64,000 nucleotides of DNA from Plantactinospora endophytica (GCF_016862915.1 NZ_BONW01000044.1:186001-250000), one strand, 5' to 3'. Numbered from the stretch's first letter, positions 52,237 through 63,213 are shown. The notes: generated by a model from the sequence alone, not told the origin. Translations and numbers: made by a program.

Positions 52237-53982
52237 TCACGGGATGCGGTAGAGCCAGAAGGTGTGGCCGATGACGGCGATCGGTTCCCGCCCCTGGATC
52301 AGGTCCGGATAGCTCTGCCGGGCCCCGTCGATCCGCATCGCCGACACCGCGAAGAGCCCGCGTACCTGGTCGCGGGGCACCTTGGCCGGGTCGGCCGCGT
52401 TGATGCCGTAGTAGTCGGGGTGGCCGCGGCCCTTCCAGATCAGGAAGACCCGCTCGTCGGAGAGCCCGTGCTCGGCCAGGTAGTCGCCGAGTCGGGCCAG
52501 GTCCTGCCCCCAGTCGACGTTCGAGTCGTTCAGGTGCCGGTACGTGTTGGCCGGCCCGCCGAATGCCTCGTTGCCGTACGGCAGGTAGTAGGGGAACGCG
52601 CGCAGCGAGCTGACTCCGACGAAGGCGACCAGGGCCAGCACCACCGGCAGTACCCAGCGCCGCCGGTACACCAGCAGTGCTGCGGCGCCGACCGCGAGGA
52701 AGACCGGCAGCCAGATCGCGTACCGGGAGCCGAGGCTGCGCGAGCCGGTCAGCGCCACGGTCAGCAGCAGCCCGAGCGGCAGCAGCAGGTAGAGGGCGAC
52801 CGGCCGCAGTCGGCGTACCGCCAGCAGCGTCGCCACCGCGCCGAGCCACAGCGCGATCATGCCCAGCGGGGTCTTCACCAGCAGCGCGGCCGGCAGGTAG
52901 TACCACCGGTTGCCCAGGAACCGCTCGCCGAACAGGTACCCGCCGTAGGTCTGCGACTCGAAACCGAACTGGATCAGCATCCCGTCCCGGTACGGCTCCG
53001 GCAGCGGCAGCAGGCTCACCAGGAGCTTCTTCAGCCCGGGTTCGAAATCGGCGACCGGCGTGTAGCGCAGCGCGGGGTCGACGACCAGGTAGCTGAGCCA
53101 GACGGTGACGGTGGCGATCAGGCCGACGCCGAGTGCGTACCCGACGCCGCGCAACAGGGTCCGGCGGTCCAGCCAGGCCCACCGCCCCGACCGACCGGCA
53201 ACGCCGGGGTTCCTCGACGACCAGGCTGCCAGTGCCGCCAGCAGCAGTACCACCGGGAGCAGCGGCAGCGCGGTCATCTTGGTGGCCAGCGCGCAGCCGT
53301 ACGCCAGCCCGGCCAGCGGTAGGTAGCGCAGCGGGTGCCGCCGGGCCCGCCACAGCAGCCACATCGTGGTCAGCAGGAATCCCGCCAGCGGTACGTCGTT
53401 GGTGGCCAGCGAGCCGTGCGCGATCACGTCCGGCGAGAACGAGTACAGCGCCAGTGCGACCAGGCCACCGCCGGTGCCGAAGAGGTCCCGGGCGAAGGCG
53501 AACACCACCAGGCCGAACAGCAGCGTCAACACGACCATCGGCAGCCGGGCGAGCCAGAGCACCCGGTCGGCGTCGTTTCCCGGGCCGTACAGCGCCCGGT
53601 CGCCGACCTGCCACTGGCCGGACCTGGTGTCGTGCGGCAGTTGGACGTCGGCGAAGGCGAGGCCGGTGGCGGAGACGAGTTTGGCCAGCGGCGGATGCTC
53701 CGGATTCAGTCGCAGGTCCCGGTGCTGGAGATAGTCCACCGCCGCACCGACGTAGACCGGCTCGTCGGCGGTCGGCGACTGTTCCCGGGCGGCGGTGACC
53801 ATGCCGAGCGCCATCTGCCCGAGCAGGACGAGCACCAGCAGCGGCCACAGCCGGGGCAGGTGCCGACGCCAGTTCCGGGCCGGTTCCGGCCCGGCCACCG
53901 GAATGTCGACCGTGGCCGGCTCGGCCGGCGGATTACCCGAGGTGGTGCCGTTATCCGATTCCCCCGTAGACAGCACAAGCAT
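52237..53982 (-). CDS. GT39-type (PMT-like) membrane glycosyltransferase
   Basis: This 581-residue polytopic membrane protein has a soluble N-terminus (~45 residues), first helix at about 46-66 and the catalytic-loop pattern TADEPVYVGAAVDYL (DE pair, about residues 71-85) with LNPEHPPLAK. About ten further hydrophobic helices and a C-terminal extracytoplasmic domain follow. This is the GT39/ArnT-like fold that uses polyprenyl-phosphate sugars to glycosylate exported proteins or lipids. Acceptor is unknown; nearby secreted enzymes are possible targets. The ATG at 53982 is the longest plausible start. It is divergent from the GH3 gene. Confidence 0.82.
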   Translation of the reverse strand: MLVLSTGESDNGTTSGNPPAEPATVDIPVAGPEPARNWRRHLPRLWPLLVLVLLGQMALGMVTAAREQSPTADEPVYVGAAVDYLQHRDLRLNPEHPPLAKLVSATGLAFADVQLPHDTRSGQWQVGDRALYGPGNDADRVLWLARLPMVVLTLLFGLVVFAFARDLFGTGGGLVALALYSFSPDVIAHGSLATNDVPLAGFLLTTMWLLWRARRHPLRYLPLAGLAYGCALATKMTALPLLPVVLLLAALAAWSSRNPGVAGRSGRWAWLDRRTLLRGVGYALGVGLIATVTVWLSYLVVDPALRYTPVADFEPGLKKLLVSLLPLPEPYRDGMLIQFGFESQTYGGYLFGERFLGNRWYYLPAALLVKTPLGMIALWLGAVATLLAVRRLRPVALYLLLPLGLLLTVALTGSRSLGSRYAIWLPVFLAVGAAALLVYRRRWVLPVVLALVAFVGVSSLRAFPYYLPYGNEAFGGPANTYRHLNDSNVDWGQDLARLGDYLAEHGLSDERVFLIWKGRGHPDYYGINAADPAKVPRDQVRGLFAVSAMRIDGARQSYPDLIQGREPIAVIGHTFWLYRIP

Positions 53983-54104
53983 TGCGATCCCCGACTTCTA
54001 CCCCGAAAAGACATCCATCGGCCGCGACGCTGCGGCGTAGGACCGAACCTATGAAACGACCGCAAGCCGGAAGACCGGGGCCGGGCGTGATGATCCACCC
54101 ATCG

Positions 54105-54133
54105 GTTACGAGAGCCGTTACGGGATCGTTAAC
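54105..54133. promoter_or_regulatory. triple GTTA direct repeat between the glycosyltransferase and GH3 genes
   Basis: GTTACG at 54105, GTTACG at 54117 and GTTAAC at 54128 are spaced 12 and 11 bp, one helical turn, which is typical of OmpR-family response-regulator sites. A two-component system lies 2.5 kb downstream, so it is a candidate binder; this is inference. Confidence 0.35.
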
Positions 54134-54276
54134 ACTTTCCGTGCCCATCGTAGAAACGTCGCCGGGATAGGGTCACCGTGAGCCGAGACACAATTACAAA
54201 CGTCAATATTCGCGGGTCACCTACGGCGGGGAGCGGCGCCGGGCGTACGGGGACCCGCCGTACGGAAGGACCTCCC

Positions 54277-56550
<2,274 letters not shown>

Positions 56551-56559
56551 CCCGCGTCC

Positions 56560-56603
56560 GGTCCGCCCGGGTCTGACCTGGAGGGCTCCGGTCCGGGCGG
56601 ACC
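56560..56603 (+). terminator. hairpin terminator after the GH3 gene
   Basis: Perfect 11-bp arms (GGTCCGCCCGG at 56560-56570 and its complement at 56593-56603) flank a 22-nt loop, just past the GH3 stop and before the two-component genes. Confidence 0.55.
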
Positions 56604-56655
56604 GACGTACCGGGCGCCGATCCACCCGACTTGCCATGGGCAGTACGGTCATCAG

Positions 56656-57345
56656 GTGGCCACCGTCCTCCTGGTCGAAGACGACCATGTCGTACGCGGC
56701 GCCATGCTGCGCTCCCTGGCCGACCGTGGGCACGCGGTGCACGCGGTCGGCACGGCGCTCGACGCACTGCGCCGGGTCGCCGCGGAAACCCCCGACCTGG
56801 TCGTACTCGACCTCGGGCTGCCCGACCTGGACGGCGCCGACGCGCTGCGGATGCTGCGCGGCATCACCGACGTGCCGATCATCATCGCCACCGCCCGGGA
56901 CGACGAGCAGGCGATCGTCCGGCTGCTCCGGGCCGGTGCCGACGACTACATGGTCAAACCGTTCACCGGCGCCCATCTGGACGCCCGGATCACCACCGTG
57001 CTGCGTCGGGTCGGCCGGGCGAGCCGTACGGTGGAGCCGGCCGTACACTCCGTCGGCGGGCTGCGGATCGACGTCGGCGAACGGAGCGCCCTGCTCGACG
57101 GGGTGCCCCTGGCGCTGACCCGCAAGGAGTTCGACCTGCTGGCCTATCTCGCGGCACGGCCCGGCCGGGTAGTGTCCCGCCGGGAACTGTTGGAGGAGGT
57201 ATGGCGGCAGCCATCGGTCGGCGAGGATCAGACCATCGACGTGCATCTGTACTGGCTCCGCCGCAAAATGGGCGAGTCCGCGGCGAAGCCCCGCTACCTG
57301 CGCACCGTGCGGGGGGTCGGGTTCCGGTTGGTGGTACCGGACTGA
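56656..57345 (+). CDS. OmpR-family response regulator
   Basis: This 229-residue regulator has a receiver domain (residues 1-120) with the acidic pair VEDDH, the phosphoacceptor Asp in VVLDLGLPDLDG (about residue 52), Thr in ATARDD and Lys in MVKPF. A winged-helix DNA-binding domain follows (about 130-229, LTRKEFDLLAYLAARPGRVVSR split, and VRGVGFRL at the end). GTG is the start. Its stop is 2 bp from the kinase start, so the pair is co-translated. Confidence 0.93.
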   Translation: MATVLLVEDDHVVRGAMLRSLADRGHAVHAVGTALDALRRVAAETPDLVVLDLGLPDLDGADALRMLRGITDVPIIIATARDDEQAIVRLLRAGADDYMVKPFTGAHLDARITTVLRRVGRASRTVEPAVHSVGGLRIDVGERSALLDGVPLALTRKEFDLLAYLAARPGRVVSRRELLEEVWRQPSVGEDQTIDVHLYWLRRKMGESAAKPRYLRTVRGVGFRLVVPD

Positions 57346-57347
57346 GG

Positions 57348-58769
57348 TTGGCGCTGGCCTACCTCGGGGCCGGCATGACCACCATCGTCGCGCTCGCCTT
57401 CCTGATCCCGCTCGGCACGGCACTGCAACGCGACGCCCGGGAGGACGCGCTCTCCGACGCCGCCCGGCGCAGCGCGGTGGTCACCGGTGCGCTGGCGGTC
57501 ACCACCGACCCGGCGGCACTGCGCCAGGTCGTCGACTCGACCGCCGGCAACACCGGCAATCCGCCGGTCGTGCACGGCCTGTCACTCGGCGGCAACCCCC
57601 GGGCCGCCGCCGGTGACGTCGACCGGGCGGTCCGGACCGGCACCTCGGTCGTGGCCGAGGTGGACGGCGGCGTGGTCCGGCTCGAACCGGTCCCGGTCGC
57701 CGGCCGGGTGCTGGTGGTCGAGGTCTTCGTCTCCGAGGCCGCGCTGACCGCGGGTACCGGCGGCACCTGGCTGATGCTGATCCTGGTCGCGATCGGCCTG
57801 GTGGTGGCCTCGGTGATCGTGGTGGACCGGCTCGCCGGCAGGGCGGTCGCGTCGGCCCGCGGGCTGGTGCAGGCGGCGCTCGCCGTCGGCGACGGCGACC
57901 TGGAGGTACGCATCCAGCCGAGTGGTCCCCGCGAGTTGGCCGAGGCCGGGTACGCCTTCAACCGGATGGCGGACCGGCTGGTCACCTCCCGCACCGACGA
58001 ACGGGAACTCGTCGCCGACCTGTCGCACCGGCTGCGTACCCCGCTGACCGTGCTGCGGCTGGACGCCGACGCCCTCGACTCCGACGACACCAGCGTCGGC
58101 TCGTTCAGCGCGGCCGAGCTGGACCGTCGCCGTACCATCCGGCGGATCCGGCAGGCGATCGTCACGCTGGAGGGCGAGATCGACGTACTGATCAACACGA
58201 CCCGCAAGACGGTGGCCCAGGAGGCGGCGCCGGGCAACTGCGACGTCAGCGAGGTGGTCCGGGACCGGATGGTCTTCTGGTCCGCGCTGGCCGGCGACCA
58301 GAACCGGTCGCACCGGGTGATCGGCGCGCACACCCGGATCCCGGTGCCGGTGCCGAGGGCGGAGCTGGCCGCCGCGCTCGACGCGGTGCTCGGCAACGTG
58401 TTCCGGTACACCCCGCAGGGCACCGCGTTCGAGGTCGCGGTCACCCGCCGGGACGGCTACATCGCGGTCCGGGTGGACGACGCCGGACCGGGCATCGCCG
58501 ACCCGGACCGGGCGCTTCGCCGGGGTGCCAGCGACCGTGGCTCCACCGGCCTCGGCCTGGACATCGCCCGCCGGGTGGCCCAGCAGGCGAGCGGCTCGGT
58601 CAGCATCGACCGGGCCCGGCTCGGCGGGGCGAGCGTGGTCATGCTGCTGGCCGATCCGGACGCGGCACCCCGACAGGTCAGCCGGTTCGGGCTGGTCGGC
58701 CGGCTGGCCCGGGAGAAGGACGCGGTAACCCGCCGCCGCTGGTCCCGGCAGCGCGAGAGCGGAGACTGA
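57348..58769 (+). CDS. sensor histidine kinase
   Basis: This ~473-residue kinase has a membrane segment at the start (~2-25), an extracytoplasmic sensor region (~30-140) and a second membrane segment (~145-168). A HAMP linker (with GDLEVRI), the H-box LVADLSHRLRTPLTVLRLD (His near residue 228), N-box LGNVFRYTP, G1 DDAGPGI and G2 STGLGLDIARR follow. The residue after the phosphoacceptor His is Arg rather than the usual Glu, a variant common in actinobacterial kinases. Start is uncertain: TTG 57348 is inferred, while an ATG at 57375 would cut the first helix. The ligand is unknown. Confidence 0.88.
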   Translation: MALAYLGAGMTTIVALAFLIPLGTALQRDAREDALSDAARRSAVVTGALAVTTDPAALRQVVDSTAGNTGNPPVVHGLSLGGNPRAAAGDVDRAVRTGTSVVAEVDGGVVRLEPVPVAGRVLVVEVFVSEAALTAGTGGTWLMLILVAIGLVVASVIVVDRLAGRAVASARGLVQAALAVGDGDLEVRIQPSGPRELAEAGYAFNRMADRLVTSRTDERELVADLSHRLRTPLTVLRLDADALDSDDTSVGSFSAAELDRRRTIRRIRQAIVTLEGEIDVLINTTRKTVAQEAAPGNCDVSEVVRDRMVFWSALAGDQNRSHRVIGAHTRIPVPVPRAELAAALDAVLGNVFRYTPQGTAFEVAVTRRDGYIAVRVDDAGPGIADPDRALRRGASDRGSTGLGLDIARRVAQQASGSVSIDRARLGGASVVMLLADPDAAPRQVSRFGLVGRLAREKDAVTRRRWSRQRESGD

Positions 58770-59201
58770 CCGGGTGCGGATCGGGCGCTCCCGTAAGGAG
58801 TTTCTGGTTCCGCGCAAGTCTTCCTTAGGTCTGGGTTAACGCCAGTTCCGGCGCCCGACTCCGGTGGCAACATCGAACGCGATCCCATCCTGCTCCACCG
58901 GGCCACTACCCACAGATGTTTGCCCCAACCCGGCCCGTGGAGCCTGGCGCGCGGCGGAAACACGGTCCCCCACACCTGGTTTCCGTCGCGCGCCGAAAAC
59001 AGCACGGCAGAGGTCCGGCCGGCGTACCACCGCGACACGCGCACCGCGCGCGGCGCGGGGACGTACCGGCCGACTCCGCCCCATGAACGCTGGCCCGGCG
59101 CGGCCGCCCGCAGCACCCCGCGCCGGGCCAGCCTCTGTCTGCGGTGGCCCGGCCCGCCCCGGGAACCGGTTGCCCCGGTCGGCAGGACCGGGGCGGGCGG
59201 T
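58770..59201. other. 432-bp gap with a cluster of strong hairpins
   Basis: No gene is supported here. It contains a 16-bp-arm inverted repeat (58946-58961 with 58979-58994, 15 of 16 matches, 17-nt loop) and a perfect 15-bp stem (59089-59103 with 59118-59132, 14-nt loop). A terminator hairpin next to the deaminase gene is listed separately. These exceed what two convergent genes need, and may include an RNA or palindromic repeat element. Confidence 0.55.
59172..59194 (-). terminator. hairpin terminator after the deaminase gene
   Basis: GCCCCGGTC (59172-59180) and GACCGGGGC (59186-59194) form a perfect 9-bp stem with a 5-nt loop, 8 bp past the stop of the deaminase-like gene. Confidence 0.6.
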
Positions 59202-60227
59202 TCAGGACCGGTGGCCGGCCAGGTAGGCGTCGATCTCGGCGGTCAGCTTGTCCTTGTCCGGAGCGGCCAGGAACGAGGCGGTGACGGCGTTGCGGGCCAG
59301 CCCGGCCAGCCCGGCGGCGTCGAGGTCGAGCAGCCGGGCGGCGACGGCGTACTCGTCGTCGAGGGTGGTGCCGAACATCGGCGGGTCGTCGGAGTTGATC
59401 GTCACCAGCAGGCCGGCCTCGACCAGCCGGGGCAGCGGGTGCTCCTCGATCGCGCGAACCGCCCGGGTCCGGACGTTCGAGGTGGGGCAGACCTCCATCG
59501 GGATCTGCCGCTCGGCCAGGTGGGCCAGCAGGGCCGGGTCCTGCGCCGCCGAGATGCCGTGCCCGATCCGCTCCGCACCGAGGTCGCGCAGCGCGTCCCA
59601 GATGGTCCCCGGCCCGGTGGTCTCGCCGGCGTGCGGTACGGAGTGCAGCCCGGCCGCCCGAGCCTCGTCGAAGTACGGCTTGAACTGCGGCCGGGGCACA
59701 CCGATCTCCGGTCCGCCGAGCCCGAAGCTGACCAGCCCGTCCGGCCGCTCGTCGAGGGCGATTCGCAGTGTCTGTTCGGCCGCCGGCAGCCCCGCCTCGC
59801 CGGGGATGTCGAAGCACCAGCGCAGCGAGATGCCGAACTCGGCCTCGGCGGCCCGCCGGGCGTCCTCGATCGCCTCGCAGAACGCCGGCGCCGGAATCCC
59901 CCGGTGCACGTGCGAGTACGGCGTGACGGTCAGCTCCGCGTACCGGACCTGCTGGCGGGCCAGTTCCCGGGCCACCTCGAAGGTCAGCAGCCGGACGTCG
60001 GACTGGTCACGGATCAGGTCGACGACGCTGAGGTAGATCTCGACGAAGTGGGCGAAGTCGCGGAACTCGAAGTAGCTGGCCAGCGCCTCCGGATCGGCCG
60101 GTACCCGGGTCCGGCCCTCGTGTCGGGCGGCGAGTTCGGCCACGATGCGCGGCGACGCGGAACCGACGTGGTGCACGTGCAGCTCCACCTTGGGCAGTCC
60201 GGCGATGAAGGCGGAGAGGTCGGTCAC
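59202..60227 (-). CDS. adenosine deaminase family protein (possibly aminofutalosine deaminase)
   Basis: This 341-residue amidohydrolase has the zinc-site HVHHVG (HxH, about residues 17-22), SVPHAGETTG (catalytic Glu, about 195-204), ERIGHGISA and SDDPPMFGT (metal Asp, about 279-287). The family deaminates adenosine or 6-amino-6-deoxyfutalosine. The HVHHVGSAS start and SDDPPMFGT ending resemble, to my eye, the enzymes assigned to the futalosine menaquinone pathway in actinomycetes, but this cannot be settled from sequence alone. GTG start with AGGGAG 5 bases upstream. It ends 10 bp before the next minus-strand gene begins, so the two may be one unit. Confidence 0.85.
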   Translation of the reverse strand: MTDLSAFIAGLPKVELHVHHVGSASPRIVAELAARHEGRTRVPADPEALASYFEFRDFAHFVEIYLSVVDLIRDQSDVRLLTFEVARELARQQVRYAELTVTPYSHVHRGIPAPAFCEAIEDARRAAEAEFGISLRWCFDIPGEAGLPAAEQTLRIALDERPDGLVSFGLGGPEIGVPRPQFKPYFDEARAAGLHSVPHAGETTGPGTIWDALRDLGAERIGHGISAAQDPALLAHLAERQIPMEVCPTSNVRTRAVRAIEEHPLPRLVEAGLLVTINSDDPPMFGTTLDDEYAVAARLLDLDAAGLAGLARNAVTASFLAAPDKDKLTAEIDAYLAGHRS

Positions 60228-60236
60228 GGATACTCC

Positions 60237-61196
60237 CTACGGACGGGCGCCGGTACGGGCGACGAAGAAGACGCGGTGGAACGGAAACTGCACCAGCCCG
60301 TGCCGGACCGGGTACGCCGCGACGAGCCGCTCGTTCAGCGCGGCGCGGAACTCGTGCCACGCCGTACCCGCGCCGCCCAGGGCGGCCCGGACCGGACGCA
60401 GCGCGGTCCCCTCCATCCAGGTCAGCACCGGATGGTCGGCGCCGGTGGCCGGAAGCAGGTGCACGTAGGTAGTTTCCCAGGCGTCGACTTCGCAGTTCGC
60501 ACCGGTCAGCAGGCCGGCGTAGCCGACCGCGTCGGAGACCGGTGCGGCCCGCAGCAGGTCGGCGAGCAGGTCGTGCCAGCGCGGGTCGCCGGCCACCTCC
60601 CGCAGCGCGCGGTGCGAGGCGGCGTCGAAGTTGCCCGGCACCTGGACCGCGAGCCAGCAGCCGGGGGCCAGTTCCCGGGCCCAGCGCAGCAGCAGTTCCT
60701 CGTGTCCGGGCACCCACTGCAACACCGCGTTGGAGACCACCACGTCGACGTCGGGGCCGGGCGACCAGTCCCGCGCGTCGGCCACCGCGAATTCGAGCTG
60801 ACCGTCGCCGGCCGGGCCGCCGCCGTCCGCGCCGTCGCCACCGTCCGCGCCATTGCCGGCGGTCGCGCCGGGGCCGGTGGTCGCGCCGGGGCCGGTGGTC
60901 GCGCCGGGGCCGGTGGTCGCGCCGGGGCCGGCGACCCGCTCGGTACCGCCGCCGTGCGCGCCGGGTCCGTCCGTCCGAGCGGCCCGGGTGGCGGCGGCGA
61001 TCATCTCGGGTGAGGAGTCGAGCCCGACGACCCGGGCCGCCGGCCAGCGGGCGGCCAGGGTGGCGGTCAGGTTGCCGGGACCGCAGCCGAGGTCGACCAC
61101 GGTACGGGGACGCTCGGCGCCGACCCTGGCGAGCAGGTCGTGGAAGGGCCGGGACCGTTCGTCGCCGTACCTGAGATAGCTGGTCGGGTCCCACAT
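60237..61196 (-). CDS. tam: trans-aconitate 2-methyltransferase-like SAM methyltransferase with a repeat insert
   Basis: This 319-residue class I methyltransferase begins MWDPTSYLRYGDERSRPF, the Tam N-terminus. It has VVDLGCGPGN (SAM motif I, about residues 33-42), GLDSSPEMI, FAVADARDW, VVVSNAVLQWVPGHEELL and a C-terminal VFFVAR segment. Tam proteins methylate trans-aconitate, which otherwise inhibits aconitase. A ~45-residue Gly/Ala/Thr insert (GPGATT units) lies between the second and third conserved strands, encoded by an 18-bp minisatellite. ATG 61196 has GGAGG 4 bases upstream. It lies 9 bp upstream of the deaminase-like gene start and probably heads a two-gene unit with it. Confidence 0.9.
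   Translation of the reverse strand: MWDPTSYLRYGDERSRPFHDLLARVGAERPRTVVDLGCGPGNLTATLAARWPAARVVGLDSSPEMIAAATRAARTDGPGAHGGGTERVAGPGATTGPGATTGPGATTGPGATAGNGADGGDGADGGGPAGDGQLEFAVADARDWSPGPDVDVVVSNAVLQWVPGHEELLLRWARELAPGCWLAVQVPGNFDAASHRALREVAGDPRWHDLLADLLRAAPVSDAVGYAGLLTGANCEVDAWETTYVHLLPATGADHPVLTWMEGTALRPVRAALGGAGTAWHEFRAALNERLVAAYPVRHGLVQFPFHRVFFVARTGARP
60855..60926. repeat. in-frame 18-bp minisatellite inside tam
   Basis: Four copies of an 18-bp unit (GCCGGYGGTCGCGCCGGG) follow one another at 60855-60872, 60873-60890, 60891-60908 and 60909-60926; only the first differs, at one base. The unit encodes six residues (GPGATT) per copy, so expansion or loss keeps the frame. Confidence 0.85.
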
Positions 61197-61290
61197 GGCG
61201 CCTCCAAACCGTACGTACGTCTTGCTTACCATACCGGCCGGGGTCCGGGCCGGGAAGGCGCGGATTCGGCGCGGGGATAGGCTCGCCGAC

Positions 61291-62274
61291 GTGGAAAAGC
61301 GGAAACTGCCGCGGTTGAACCGCGAGGTCGGCGTGATCGGACTCGGCGCCTGGCAGCTCGGTGCCGACTGGGGCCAGGTCAGCGAGTCGGAGGCGCTGGC
61401 GGTGCTGACCGCCGCCGTCGAGGGCGGAGTCACCTTTCTGGACACCGCCGACGTCTACGGCGACGGGCGCAGCGAGCAGCTCATCGGCCGCTTCCTGCGC
61501 GAGCGGCCGGACGCCGGGCTGACCGTCGCCACCAAGATGGGCCGCCGGGTGCCGCAGACCCCGGACGCGTACGTGCTGGACAACTTCCGGGCCTGGACCG
61601 ACCGCTCCCGGGCCAACCTCGGAGTGGACGTACTCGACCTGGTGCAGTTGCACTGCCCGCCCACCCCGGTCTTCTCCACCGACGCCGTCTACGACGCCCT
61701 GGACACACTGGTCGCGGAGCAGCGCATCGCGGCGTACGGGGTCAGCGTCGAGACCTGCGACGAGGCGCTCGCCGCGATCGCCCGCCCCGGGGTGGCCAGC
61801 GTGCAGATCATCCTCAACGCTCTGCGGCACAAGCCGGTCGAGCGGGTACTCCCCGCCGCGCTCGCCGCCGGGGTCGGCATCATCGCGCGGGTGCCGCTCG
61901 CCAGTGGCCTGCTCTCCGGCCGGTACGACGAGCACACCACCTTCGCCAGCGACGACCACCGCAACTACAACCGGCACGGGGCGGCGTTCGACGTCGGCGA
62001 GACCTTCTCCGGAGTGGACTACGAGACCGGCCTGGAAGCCGTACGCCGACTGCGTCCGGTGGTGCCGCCGGGCGCCACGATGGCACAGTTCGCGCTCCGG
62101 TGGATTCTCGACCAGCCCGGTGTCTCGGTGGTCATCCCCGGTGCCCGCAACGCCGAACAGGCGCGGGCGAACGTCGCCGCCGCCGCGCTCGCCCCGCTGT
62201 CGGCCGAGGCGACCGCCACGGTCGGGTCCGTCTACGACGAACTGGTCCGCCCGCAGGTGCACGATCGCTGGTAA
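61291..62274 (+). CDS. aldo/keto reductase
   Basis: This 327-residue reductase has the tetrad Asp and Tyr in FLDTADVYGDGRSEQ (about residues 49-63), Lys in VATKMGR and His in LVQLHCPP. RVPLASGLLSGRY and VVIPGARNAEQARANVAA are cofactor and active-site loops of the YdbC/AKR12-like group. The inferred start is the GTG at 61291; no strong Shine-Dalgarno is seen. It is divergent from tam (94 bp). The two aldo/keto reductases in this window are from different branches. Confidence 0.88.
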   Translation: MEKRKLPRLNREVGVIGLGAWQLGADWGQVSESEALAVLTAAVEGGVTFLDTADVYGDGRSEQLIGRFLRERPDAGLTVATKMGRRVPQTPDAYVLDNFRAWTDRSRANLGVDVLDLVQLHCPPTPVFSTDAVYDALDTLVAEQRIAAYGVSVETCDEALAAIARPGVASVQIILNALRHKPVERVLPAALAAGVGIIARVPLASGLLSGRYDEHTTFASDDHRNYNRHGAAFDVGETFSGVDYETGLEAVRRLRPVVPPGATMAQFALRWILDQPGVSVVIPGARNAEQARANVAAAALAPLSAEATATVGSVYDELVRPQVHDRW

Positions 62275-62406
62275 CCCGACCGGAGCAGCCGGAGCGTACC
62301 GTCCGTCGCGTGCGTCGGGGTGCGCTCCGGCCCGGAACGCGGATGGCGGTGTGCGACCATCGGTTGGCTGTACGCAACGGTTTCGTCGCGGAGAGGAGCA
62401 ACGGAG

Positions 62407-62610
62407 ATGAAGGGGTGGCTCCCGCTCACCCTGGGACTGCTGGCCGTCGTCGTCGGCGCGGTGTGGACGTTGCAGGGACTGGGCCGGCTGGGCGGCAGCA
62501 TGATGACCGGCGAGCCGCTCTGGGCCGTGATCGGGCCGGTGGTGGTGGTCGGCGGACTCGTGCTGGTGGTGCTGGGCCTGCGCGCCCGCAACCGGGGCAC
62601 ACCATCCTGA
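62407..62610 (+). CDS. small two-helix membrane protein
   Basis: This 67-residue protein begins MKGWLPLTLGLLAVVVGAVWTL and is almost all hydrophobic. It has two membrane helices (about residues 3-22 and 39-58, PVVVVGGLVLVVLGL), a Gly-rich loop between them and a short basic tail. GAGGAG lies 8 bases before the ATG. Such DUF-type mini proteins are common in actinomycetes. Function is unknown. It is followed by two copies of a 15-bp direct repeat (CTGACCGGCACCGCC) and a strong terminator. Confidence 0.75.
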   Translation: MKGWLPLTLGLLAVVVGAVWTLQGLGRLGGSMMTGEPLWAVIGPVVVVGGLVLVVLGLRARNRGTPS

Positions 62611-62673
62611 CCGGCACCGCCCTGACCGGCACCGCCCTGACCGGGAGCGGTCCGCTGCCGGTACCCGGAAACG

Positions 62674-62704
62674 CGTCGAGCCCCGCGGGGCGCGGGGCTC
62701 GACG
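62674..62704. terminator. bidirectional hairpin terminator
   Basis: A perfect 14-bp stem (62674-62687 with 62691-62704) with a 3-nt loop lies between the small membrane protein gene and cspA, which converge. Confidence 0.75.
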
Positions 62705-62755
62705 TGGATCCCAAAGCAATCGAAACTCGGGCCGGCGGGGGCCGGCCGTCAGGAA

Positions 62756-62959
62756 TCAGATGGGGCGAACCTGCTCCGCCTGCGGCCCCTTCTGGCCCTG
62801 AGCGATCTCGAACTCCACCCGCTGGTTCTCCTCCAGCGTGCGGTAGCCGCTGGTCTGGATGGCCGAGAAGTGGACGAACACGTCAGCACCCCCGCCGTCG
62901 ACGGTGATGAAGCCGAAGCCCTTGTCTGCGTTGAACCACTTCACGGTTCCCTGCGCCAT
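62756..62959 (-). CDS. cspA: cold shock protein CspA
   Basis: This 67-residue single cold-shock domain has [12 protein letters not shown] (RNP1, about residues 7-18) and DVFVHFSAI (RNP2, about 27-35), with the aromatic residues intact. It binds single-stranded RNA and DNA as a chaperone. The ATG is preceded by AAGGAGA at 6 bases. The upstream 5' leader is discussed separately. Confidence 0.96.
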   Translation of the reverse strand: MAQGTVKWFNADKGFGFITVDGGGADVFVHFSAIQTSGYRTLEENQRVEFEIAQGQKGPQAEQVRPI

Positions 62960-63213
62960 GTGTATCTCCTTCTAAAACTGGCGGCCGAGCACGCCGTGCG
63001 GCCGGTTGGCCGTTTTCGAGCAGCGGCGCCTTGAGTCGGCCCCCACGAAGGCGGACTTCCCTCGACCCACGCAATCTCTCAACAGCGTGGAACAGCAAAC
63101 CACGTACGCAAAAACTTCGCATAGCCTACCCGACGAAATTCTCCGACATGTGACCTGAGAGAGCGTCCGGTTGCCCTCCGGGACATCGACGACGGACCAC
63201 CGCGACCGGTCCG
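62960..63213 (-). promoter_or_regulatory. cspA upstream region with probable long leader
   Basis: This 254-bp gap between cspA and the MFS gene is comparatively AT-rich near 63090-63150. Csp mRNAs often carry long leaders with folding elements. A 6-bp dyad (CCACGC at 63067 / GCGTGG at 63085) lies 108-131 bp upstream of the ATG. A TAGGCT hexamer near 63120 could be the -10. No gene is seen. Leader function is inference from the family. Confidence 0.35.

Noticed and set aside
58457-59116. Minus-strand open frame over the kinase 3' end and the gap
   Set aside because: It overlaps the kinase gene antisense and crosses the large hairpins; there is no recognisable domain.
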